Shown: positions 35,879 to 43,348 of the stretch, piece by piece
Layout of the letters: each line of letters begins with the position of its first letter
Position numbering within the stretch: the stretch's first letter is position 1
Assembly (NCBI GenBank): GCA_049323895.1
Contig: JBMOKT010000026.1
Location: 124,001-188,000, forward strand
Length of the DNA: 64,000 nt
DNA from: JBMOKT01 sp049323895
GTDB taxonomy: Bacteria > Bacillota > Peptococcia > Peptococcales > BICA1-8
Reading direction: 5' to 3'
Made by a program: the position numbers and the translations under genes
Notes under the pieces: generated by a model
What the model was told of the DNA's origin: nothing
What the model saw: the letters and a program-made list of their open reading frames with translations, nothing else
Database searches by the model: none

Positions 35879-38311
35879 GTGGAGAATTTCACCCACGGAA
35901 AGATTGTACCAATTAAAATCGAAGAAGAAATGCAAAATTCATATATCGATTATGCCATGAGTGTTATTGTGGGAAGAGCCCTCCCTGATGTAAGGGATGG
36001 TTTAAAACCGGTACACAGAAGAATACTTTTCTCAATGTATAAAACTGGTATGACTCCGGACAAACCTCACAAAAAATCTGCCCACGTAGTTGGGGACGTT
36101 TTAGCAAAATACCATCCCCATGGTGACAGTGCAGTATATGATGCAATGGTTAGGATGGCTCAATCCTTTTCTACCCGTTATCCGTTGGTTGACGGTCATG
36201 GTAACTTCGGTTCTGTAGATGGTGACTCTGCTGCGGCTATGCGTTATACAGAAGTAAGAATGTCAAAGCTGGCTACAGAGTTATTATCAGATATTGAAAA
36301 AGACACCATAGACTATATTCCCAACTATGATGAATCTCTGGAAGAACCAGTGGTCCTTCCAGCCAGGTACCCAAATTTACTGGTAAATGGTTCATCAGGT
36401 ATAGCAGTTGGGATGGCTACCAATATCCCTCCCCATAACCTAGGGGAGGTAATTAACGGTGTAATTTCCCTCATTGATAATCCTCATATCGATGATAAGG
36501 ATTTAATGAAGATTGTTAAGGGACCTGACTTTCCTACAGGCGGGATTATCATGGGCAAAAGAGGTATAAAAGAGGCCTATGAAACAGGGCGGGGTGTTGT
36601 CAAGGTAAGGGGTAAAACCCAAATAGAAAAAATGAATAACGGCAAGATGAGAATTGTAGCAACCGAACTTCCCTATATGGTAAATAAGGCCAAGTTAATT
36701 GAAAAGATTGCAGAATTGGTCAGGGATAAAAAGATTGATGGCATTACCGATTTGCGTGATGAATCCGATCGTACTGGAATGAGGGTGGTAATAGAATTAC
36801 GCCGGGATGTTAATCCCCAGGTAATTTTAAACCAGCTTTATAAAAATACTCAATTGCAGGAGACCTTTGGCATAATTATGCTGGCTTTGGTTGATGGCGA
36901 GCCCAGGGTCTTAAGCCTGAAACAAGTATTATTCTATTATCTGGAGCATCAGAAGGATGTAATCGTCCGCCGTACTAAATACGAGCTTGCCAAAGCGGAA
37001 GAAAGAGCTCACATTGTTGAAGGTTTGAGGATTGCCCTTAATAATCTGGACGAGGTTATAAAAACTATCCGCCAATCAAGGACTACTGAAGAGGCAAGGA
37101 CAAATCTTATGAGCAGATTTGGTTTGAGTGAAAAACAGGCTCAAGCCATTTTGGATATGCGCTTGCAGAAATTGACCGGCTTAGAAAGGGAAAAGCTGGA
37201 GGAAGAGTACAAGCTTTTAATGGAGAAAATTGAATATTACCGCAGTGTATTAGCTGATGAAAGAATGGTTTATGACCTTATAAAAGAGGAAATTACCATA
37301 ATTCGAGATAAATATTCCGATGAAAGAAGAACAGAACTTAGTATTTCTGATGACAAACTGGAAATGGAAGATTTAATTGCTGATGAGGATGTAGTTATAA
37401 CCATCAGCCATAACGGGTATATAAAAAGGATGCCTACCGATACCTATAAGAGTCAGCGCAGAGGTGGAAAAGGTATTACCGCCATGACCACCAAAGGTGA
37501 AGATTTTGTCGAGCAGTTGTTTATTACCACAACCCACAATTATCTTTTATTCTTTACCAATAAGGGTAAGGTCTACCGGCTGAAGGTTTATGAGATTCCC
37601 GAATCAGGCAGGCAATCTAAGGGAACGGCCATAGTAAATCTATTATACATTGACGGTAATGAACAAATTACTACTGTTATCCCTGTGAAGGAATACAATG
37701 AAGGCTGGTTTTTATTGGCGGCGACAAAAAAAGGGATTATCAAGAAAACAGATTTAAGGGAGTACAATACCTCTCGTAAAGATGGAATTATAGCCATTAC
37801 CCTGGATGAAGATGACGAGTTAATGGGTGTTCAGCTTACAGATGGAAATCAGGATGTTATTCTCGTGACAGGTGAAGGAACCGCTATTAGATTTAATGAG
37901 ACAGATGTTAGACCAATGGGCAGAACAGCCCGTGGTGTGCGCGGCATAAACCTGGAAAAAACTGATTTAGTTGTAGGTATGGATATTGTTAGGGATACAG
38001 CACAGCTATTGGTAATTACCGATAAAGGATATGGAAAGCGAACTCCCCTAACGGAATATCGAACCCAAACCAGAGGCGGAAAAGGTATTATTACATTAAG
38101 AACTACCCCCCGCAACGGCAGATTAGTTGGTACTAAGGTAGTTAAAGAAGGGGAAGAAATTATGATTATCTCCAAAGAAGGTATCATAATCCGTCTCAAA
38201 GTTGATGATATTTCCTCCATGAGCAGGACCACCCAAGGGGTACTGATTATGAGAGTAGGTGAAGAAGACGCTGTTGTAGCAATTGCCAGGGTAGTATCAG
38301 AAGACAGTTAA
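35879..38311 (+). CDS. gyrA: DNA gyrase subunit A
   Basis: 810 residues from the GTG at 35879, which follows AAAGGAG at proper spacing. A GTG six codons upstream lies inside that site. The N-terminal winged helix contains the catalytic tyrosine in AAMRYTEVRMS and the quinolone region around HPHGDSAVYDAMVRMAQ (serine at the position often mutated in resistance). The C-terminal beta-pinwheel contains the GyrA box QRRGGKGI, so it is a true gyrase rather than topoisomerase IV. Confidence 0.98.
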   Translation: MENFTHGKIVPIKIEEEMQNSYIDYAMSVIVGRALPDVRDGLKPVHRRILFSMYKTGMTPDKPHKKSAHVVGDVLAKYHPHGDSAVYDAMVRMAQSFSTRYPLVDGHGNFGSVDGDSAAAMRYTEVRMSKLATELLSDIEKDTIDYIPNYDESLEEPVVLPARYPNLLVNGSSGIAVGMATNIPPHNLGEVINGVISLIDNPHIDDKDLMKIVKGPDFPTGGIIMGKRGIKEAYETGRGVVKVRGKTQIEKMNNGKMRIVATELPYMVNKAKLIEKIAELVRDKKIDGITDLRDESDRTGMRVVIELRRDVNPQVILNQLYKNTQLQETFGIIMLALVDGEPRVLSLKQVLFYYLEHQKDVIVRRTKYELAKAEERAHIVEGLRIALNNLDEVIKTIRQSRTTEEARTNLMSRFGLSEKQAQAILDMRLQKLTGLEREKLEEEYKLLMEKIEYYRSVLADERMVYDLIKEEITIIRDKYSDERRTELSISDDKLEMEDLIADEDVVITISHNGYIKRMPTDTYKSQRRGGKGITAMTTKGEDFVEQLFITTTHNYLLFFTNKGKVYRLKVYEIPESGRQSKGTAIVNLLYIDGNEQITTVIPVKEYNEGWFLLAATKKGIIKKTDLREYNTSRKDGIIAITLDEDDELMGVQLTDGNQDVILVTGEGTAIRFNETDVRPMGRTARGVRGINLEKTDLVVGMDIVRDTAQLLVITDKGYGKRTPLTEYRTQTRGGKGIITLRTTPRNGRLVGTKVVKEGEEIMIISKEGIIIRLKVDDISSMSRTTQGVLIMRVGEEDAVVAIARVVSEDS

Positions 38312-38317
38312 AAAATT

Positions 38318-38349
38318 AAGAACCGTAGAATATGCGGTTCTTTGTTTTT
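38318..38349 (+). terminator. Terminator of gyrB-gyrA
   Basis: An 8-bp stem AAGAACCG/CGGTTCTT with a 9-base loop, followed by TGTTTTT. Confidence 0.85.
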
Positions 38350-38412
38350 ATACTTATCAGAGTACAACTATTGCTTCCCTATTCTAAAGGCTCGATGCAA
38401 GCCGTGTTTTCA
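38346..38412. repeat. Dispersed intergenic repeat, copy D (diverged)
   Basis: It shows TTATACTTATCAG, an AGTACAACT remnant of the core, a TTGCTTCC segment and a GGCTCGATGCAAGCC tail that parallels the GGCTCGGTGCACGC tail of copy A. It lies at the end of the gyrase operon. Confidence 0.55.
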
Positions 38413-38453
38413 ATTGGGGAAGATATAAATAATACATTTTTAGGAGTGATTTT

Positions 38454-39350
38454 ATGGAAAAGGTCATTTACCTGGATAATAATAAGCAATTGACCCTAAA
38501 GGCAGGGGAGCTAAGCTATTTGTTTAAAATCGAAAAGGAAAATTCCCTAGCGGAGGTTTTAGTTGATTTAATAAATAACCGGTTAAGGGTTTTAAAATTA
38601 GAAGGACAAAACATTAACCAGCTTTTGCAAAGTATATTAGAAATTGCAAAACTAAACCATTTGGGTAAAATATGGGCTGTAGCTACACCTGGCCAATGGC
38701 AGCTTTTATTTAAAAATGGTTATATTTTAGAAGGTATTTTACCAAAATATTTTGGGGAGGAAGAAGCATATTATATGGCATATTTTCTGAACCCTTCTCG
38801 GCGTATAAGTAAATTAATCGAAGAGGAAGATGCCCTAATAAAAAACCTTCAGCAGCAAAATTTAAATGGAAATTGCCCTGATTTACCAATAGGTTATGAG
38901 ATGCGCTTAGGAACATTGGAAGATGCAAATGAACTAGCTAATTTTTATGATAAAATCTTTCCGACTTACCCCACTCCAATGCATAATCCAAATTATGTAA
39001 AAAAAATGATAAATAACTGTGTAATATTTAACCTGGTTTTATGGAATGGTAATATTATAGCTGCTGCATCAGCAGATATAGAGGAATCATCTAAAACTGC
39101 AGAAATGACAGATATTGCCTGTGATCCAGAACATAGGGGAAAACAAATTCCTGTTATTGCCATTAAAAGGCTGGAAGAGAAGATGCAAGAATTAAATATG
39201 AAAACCTTATATACTTTAGCCAGAGCGAAATTGCCAGGAATCAATAAGGTCTTTTACCGTCTGGGTTATGAGTATTATGGGCGTCTGATTAATAACTGCG
39301 ATATATTTGACGGATATGAGGATATGAATCTTTTAGTCAAGATTCTTTAA
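38454..39350 (+). CDS. ablB: Putative beta-lysine N-acetyltransferase (AblB-like GNAT)
   Basis: 298 residues. The N-terminal 150 residues (the ILEGILPKYFGEEEAYYMAYFL block) are characteristic of AblB/YodP. A C-terminal GNAT domain follows, with DIACDPEHRGKQIPVIAIKRLEEKM as the acetyl-CoA-binding motif and the YYGRLINNCDIF ending. AblB acetylates beta-lysine to the osmolyte N-acetyl-beta-lysine. The usual partner, lysine 2,3-aminomutase (AblA), is not next to it in this window. The name is family-based and the substrate is not proven here. Confidence 0.8.
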   Translation: MEKVIYLDNNKQLTLKAGELSYLFKIEKENSLAEVLVDLINNRLRVLKLEGQNINQLLQSILEIAKLNHLGKIWAVATPGQWQLLFKNGYILEGILPKYFGEEEAYYMAYFLNPSRRISKLIEEEDALIKNLQQQNLNGNCPDLPIGYEMRLGTLEDANELANFYDKIFPTYPTPMHNPNYVKKMINNCVIFNLVLWNGNIIAAASADIEESSKTAEMTDIACDPEHRGKQIPVIAIKRLEEKMQELNMKTLYTLARAKLPGINKVFYRLGYEYYGRLINNCDIFDGYEDMNLLVKIL

Positions 39351-39403
39351 TAGAGAATTTTTAAGATGTGAAAAAATATGTGAAAAAAATTTCAAAGAAG
39401 TTA

Positions 39404-39432
39404 TTGAGAAGTAATTTCAACTGTAGTACAAT
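39404..39432 (+). promoter_or_regulatory. Promoter of ackA
   Basis: -35 TTGAGA (39404-39409), 17-base spacer, -10 TACAAT (39427-39432), about 30 bases before the start codon. Confidence 0.7.
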
Positions 39433-39464
39433 AAACTAGGAAAATTACTATGGAGGTTTTGGTA

Positions 39465-40661
39465 ATGAATATACTGGTAATTAACTGCGGCAGTTCCTCA
39501 CTCAAATACCAGCTTTTTGATATGACTGATGAGAGTGTACTTGCTAAGGGGCTTGTCGAAAGAATTGGTCTTGAAGGTGCAAAGCTATCACATAGACCAG
39601 CAAATAAAGATAGATACGATTTGGAAACAGAAATGCCTACCCACGAGAAGGCAATAGAAATAGTGCTTAATGTGTTGGTTGAACCCGTACATGGTGTACT
39701 AGAAAGCATGAATGCTATTAATGCCATTGGGCATAGGGTTGTTCATGGTGGAGAGGATTTTTCTGGTTCCGTTCTTATTAATGAACAGGTAATGCAGGCT
39801 TTAAATGACAATATTTCTTTAGCCCCATTGCACAATCCACCTAATATTATGGGTATTGAAGCATGTAAAAAATTAATGCCCAATGTTCCACAGGTAGGGG
39901 TTTTTGATACTGCATTCCATCAAACTCTGCCTAAACATGCGTATCTTTACGGCATTCCTTACGAATATTATGAAAAATATAAGATACGCAAATATGGTTT
40001 TCATGGAACTTCCCATAAATATGTATCTCAAAGAGCGGCAGCCATCTTAAAAAGACCTATAGAGGAACTAAAACTTGTTACCTGTCATTTAGGCAATGGA
40101 GCAAGTATTTGTGCCATAGACGGTGGTAAATCTGTTGAGACAAGTATGGGCTTTACTCCTTTGGAAGGCTTAATGATGGGTACCCGTTCTGGAGATATAG
40201 ACCCAGCCATTGTTTCTTTCTTATTGGAAAAAGAGGGATGGACTCTAGAGGAGGCTACTAACTTTTTAAATAAACGCAGCGGTGTCTTGGGCATTTCAGG
40301 AGTCAGCAGTGATTTTAGGGATATAGAAACAGCTGCTGCCAAAGGCAATCAAAGGGCACAATTGGCCTTGGACAGGTTTGCATATATGGTTGCTAAGTAT
40401 ATTGGTTCCTATGTAGCAGTTATGAATGGTATTGATGCCCTTATTTTTACAGCGGGATTAGGTGAAAATTCCCCAGAAATGCGGTATGAAATCTGTAAAG
40501 GGTTAACATTCTTTGGAATGGAAATGGATGAAGAAAAAAATAAAATTAGAGGAAAAGAAGCAGATGTTTCTGTACAAAATTCCAAAGTAAAAATATTAGT
40601 AATACCCACCAATGAAGAATTAATGATTGCCAGAGATACTAATGAAATAGTTGGAAAATAA
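39465..40661 (+). CDS. ackA: Acetate kinase
   Basis: 398 residues from the ATG at 39465 (GGAGG eight bases upstream). An ATG at 39450 would start inside that site. The start MNILVINCGSSSLKYQLFD is the phosphate-binding motif. Further signatures are HRVVHGGEDFSGS, FDTAFHQTLP, RKYGFHGTSHKYVS, HLGNGASI and the FTAGLGENSPEMR block. It makes ATP from acetyl phosphate, the classic energy step of acetogenic fermentation. Phosphotransacetylase is not nearby, so the gene is a single transcription unit. Confidence 0.97.
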   Translation: MNILVINCGSSSLKYQLFDMTDESVLAKGLVERIGLEGAKLSHRPANKDRYDLETEMPTHEKAIEIVLNVLVEPVHGVLESMNAINAIGHRVVHGGEDFSGSVLINEQVMQALNDNISLAPLHNPPNIMGIEACKKLMPNVPQVGVFDTAFHQTLPKHAYLYGIPYEYYEKYKIRKYGFHGTSHKYVSQRAAAILKRPIEELKLVTCHLGNGASICAIDGGKSVETSMGFTPLEGLMMGTRSGDIDPAIVSFLLEKEGWTLEEATNFLNKRSGVLGISGVSSDFRDIETAAAKGNQRAQLALDRFAYMVAKYIGSYVAVMNGIDALIFTAGLGENSPEMRYEICKGLTFFGMEMDEEKNKIRGKEADVSVQNSKVKILVIPTNEELMIARDTNEIVGK

Positions 40662-40666
40662 ATGGC

Positions 40667-40696
40667 TTGACAATTATTAATAGCATATAGTAATAT
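40667..40696 (+). promoter_or_regulatory. Promoter of the T-box-serS transcript
   Basis: -35 TTGACA (40667-40672), 18-base spacer, -10 TAATAT (40691-40696), right before the T-box leader. Confidence 0.75.
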
Positions 40697-40702
40697 ACTT
40701 TT

Positions 40703-41002
40703 AATCTAATAGAGGCTCAAAACACAGTGAAAGGGAACATGTACTCTAGGTTCTTTTGCAGAGAGTTGGTGGTGGGTGAAAACCAACATAGATCTAGAGG
40801 AATTCCGCCCAGGAGTGGGGTACGATGAGTACCACGGCTGAACACAGTCCGTTAGCGTGTAATTAAGAGGGGAGAAGTTTTTTTCTTCCAAATCGGGTGG
40901 CAACGCGGGTTTATTACAAGCTCGTCCCTGTATAGTCTACAGGTGACGTGCTTTTTTATTTATCTAAATAAATAGTAACTAAATTAGCGAGGTGTTTTTA
41001 AA
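40703..41002 (+). promoter_or_regulatory. T-box riboswitch leader of serS (serine specific)
   Basis: The leader contains the T-box sequence GGTGGCAACGCG at 40896-40907 and an upstream Stem I (pairing of CTCTAG with CTAGAG). Opposite the specifier loop is a likely UCC serine codon at 40804-40806, followed by a purine. A terminator stem (AGC.CGTC..CCTGTA with its complement, 40919-40952) is followed by six T residues. Uncharged tRNA-Ser would favour the antiterminator and expression of serS. The specifier is read by me from partial pairing and is less certain than the family. Confidence 0.92.
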
Positions 41003-42271
41003 ATGCTTGATATTAAACTGGTCAGGGACAACCCCCAATTAGTCCAGGAAGCTATGGAGAAAAGGGGGAAACAGGTCAGGCTTGATGAATTTTTAGCTTT
41101 GGATGAAGAACGGCGTAAAAAATTAGCAGAGGTTGAACAGTTAAAAAATAAGCGCAATACAGTTTCCAAAGAGATAGGACAGTTAAAAAGAGAAGGAAAA
41201 AATGCCGATCAGCTCATGGCAGAAGTGGGACAGGTTGGAGATAGAATTAAAGAGCTGGACGAAAATGTTAATGAGATTGAAGATAAGCTTAATGAAATAA
41301 TTATGGGAATCCCTAACATACCCCATGACAGTTTGCCTGAAGGACCAGATGAAAGCTTTAACAGGGAAGAGCGTAAATGGGGAGAACCAAGGAATTTTGC
41401 ATTTGAAGCTAAAGCCCATTGGGATTTGGGAGAAAGCCTAAATATCTTGGATTTTGAAAGGGGTGCCAAGGTTACAGGGGCAAGGTTTACCTTTTATAAA
41501 GGACTGGGTTCCCGTTTGGAAAGAGCCCTTATAAGCTTTATGCTGGATGTACATACTGAGCAGCATGGTTATACTGAGGTCTTACCGCCCTTTATGGTAC
41601 ATCGGCACAGTATGGTAGGCACTGGTCAACTTCCAAAATTTGAAGACGATATGTTTAGGGTAGCGAATACAGAATACTTTTTAATTCCTACGGCGGAAGT
41701 ACCAGTAACAAACCTTTACCGTGAAGAAATACTTGATGAAAAGGATTTGCCCATTCTTCACTGTGCATATAGTCCGTGTTTCAGGGCAGAAGCAGGTGCC
41801 CACGGAAGGGATACCAGAGGGCTTATCCGTCAGCATCAGTTTAACAAGGTGGAGTTGGTTAAATTTGCCCATCCGGAAAACTCTTATGATGAATTAGAAA
41901 AGCTGACCTCAGATGCCGAAAAGATATTACAGCTTCTAGAACTGCCTTATCGCGTGGTTACTTTAGCTACCGGTGATATTGGTTTTTCTGCGGCAAAAAC
42001 ATATGATATAGAGGTGTGGCTGCCTAGCTTCAACGCATATCGGGAGATATCTTCCTGCAGTAATTTTGAGGATTTCCAGGCTAGAAGGGCTAATATCCGT
42101 TATCGGGATGCCAAGGGCAAGCCAAGATTTGTCCATACTTTAAATGGTTCTGGATTGGCGGTAGGCAGGACAACATCAGCTATCCTGGAAAGCTACCAGC
42201 AGGAAGATGGTTCAATATTAATTCCAAAAGTACTGCAAAAGTATATGGGTGGAAGGGAAGTAATCAGGTAA
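41003..42271 (+). CDS. serS: Seryl-tRNA synthetase
   Basis: 422 residues. The N-terminal two-helix coiled-coil arm (about 30-100), rich in K and E, is followed by the class II catalytic core. Motif 2 lies around CFRAEAGAHGRDTRGLIRQHQFNKVEL and motif 3 in LNGSGLAVGRTTSAILES. It charges tRNA-Ser. Control by the T-box leader fits the substrate. Three tRNA-Ser genes and a tRNA-Ser remnant occur within the next 5 kb. Confidence 0.98.
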   Translation: MLDIKLVRDNPQLVQEAMEKRGKQVRLDEFLALDEERRKKLAEVEQLKNKRNTVSKEIGQLKREGKNADQLMAEVGQVGDRIKELDENVNEIEDKLNEIIMGIPNIPHDSLPEGPDESFNREERKWGEPRNFAFEAKAHWDLGESLNILDFERGAKVTGARFTFYKGLGSRLERALISFMLDVHTEQHGYTEVLPPFMVHRHSMVGTGQLPKFEDDMFRVANTEYFLIPTAEVPVTNLYREEILDEKDLPILHCAYSPCFRAEAGAHGRDTRGLIRQHQFNKVELVKFAHPENSYDELEKLTSDAEKILQLLELPYRVVTLATGDIGFSAAKTYDIEVWLPSFNAYREISSCSNFEDFQARRANIRYRDAKGKPRFVHTLNGSGLAVGRTTSAILESYQQEDGSILIPKVLQKYMGGREVIR

Positions 42272-42711
42272 ACTTTGGAGATATACTGTATGTCAGTGCG
42301 GCGGCAATTGGGTTAAACTGCATGACAGTGCGAAGTGTTACAGTGCGATAGGATAGGTAAGCTATGGAGTCAATCCGAATGACAGTAGGCTTATCCGCTA
42401 AATGAATGTCAGGCAGGCTTTTAGGTGAGTTTACGGTGACAGGCAAAATTTGTGTGTCAGACGCAATAAATATCCCTTAAGTAGTTCAGACGCTCAAATC
42501 TGACCTTTGAGTAAGTCAGACGTAAAATTTTTGCCCAGAAGTATTTCCCTGATTACTGATCACTGGGCACACTACCAGATATGTTAACGTAATAGCTAAA
42601 ACAAGCCAATTATTTCCACATTGACATTATCCAATATTATATGCTATACTACTTCTTGCGTTCAAAAAAATATGTGACAGACATTGGGTACTAATAATTA
42701 GTCACCAATCA
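42272..42711. other. Gene-free stretch after serS with recurring TGWCAG motifs
   Basis: No reading frame is credible. The hexamer TGACAG or TGTCAG occurs at 42291, 42323, 42380, 42407, 42437, 42455 and 42675, with related TTCAG/GTCAG copies near 42486 and 42516. No serS terminator with a T-run is evident. Confidence 0.5.
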
Positions 42712-42801
42712 GGAGAGGTGTCCGAGCGGTTTAAGGAGGCGGTCTTGAAAACCGTTGAACCTTTGCGGGTTCCGTGGGTTCGAATCCCACCCTCTCCGCC
42801 A
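42712..42801 (+). tRNA. tRNA-Ser (anticodon TGA)
   Basis: The acceptor stem GGAGAGG pairs with CCTCTCC. The anticodon arm is CGGTCTTGAAAACCG with anticodon TGA. A long class II variable arm and the T-loop GGTTCGAATCCC are present. CCA is encoded. Confidence 0.95.
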
Positions 42802-42970
42802 TTTTAGAGGTTAGAAGTTAGAAGTTAGAGGTTGGATGTTAGAAGAACCGAAAGCTTCAGGGTTATAAAAAAGAAGTTATTAATATGAACGCAGGAAGTA
42901 GGCGGCTGGAAAAGATTAAAACTAGCCAAGCCTAAGTAATTGTAGTATAATATAATTTGTATTTAAAAAT

Positions 42971-43065
42971 GGAGAGATGGCCGAGTAGGCCGAAGGCGGT
43001 CGCCTGCTAAGCGATTATACGGGCTAATACCCGTATCGAGGGTTCGAATCCCTCTCTCTCCGCCA
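42971..43065 (+). tRNA. tRNA-Ser (anticodon GCT)
   Basis: The acceptor GGAGAGA pairs with TCTCTCC. The anticodon GCT lies in TCGCCTGCTAAGCGA. A long variable arm (GGGC/CCGT-type pairing) and an encoded CCA are present. Confidence 0.95.
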
Positions 43066-43070
43066 TATAT

Positions 43071-43147
<77 letters not shown>

Positions 43148-43148
43148 C

Positions 43149-43180
43149 AAAGAACAGCAGAAATGCTGTTCTTTTTATTT
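43149..43180 (+). terminator. Terminator of the tRNA cluster
   Basis: A 10-bp perfect stem AAAGAACAGC/GCTGTTCTTT (6-base loop) and a T-run directly after tRNA-Arg. Confidence 0.85.
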
Positions 43181-43348
43181 TTAAACCACTGGTCCAATTG
43201 TGCACACGGATTCACACGGTTTTCTGAGCTAATATTTTAGTTAGTAATTTTATTGTAAAAAAGCAGGATTTCTGACAGAAAAGACATAATATAACTAAAA
43301 AATACAAATTAAACCAAATATTTGACAATATAAGGGGTGGTAGGATTG

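Noticed and set aside
42457..42522. TCAGACG units spaced about 30 bases, resembling a CRISPR fragment
   Set aside because: The repeated unit is only 7 bases, there is no leader and no cas gene in the window. No CRISPR array was found anywhere.
42802..42850. Tandem TTAGAAG/TTAGAGG units after tRNA-Ser(TGA)
   Set aside because: Short low-complexity repeat without further features; not informative.
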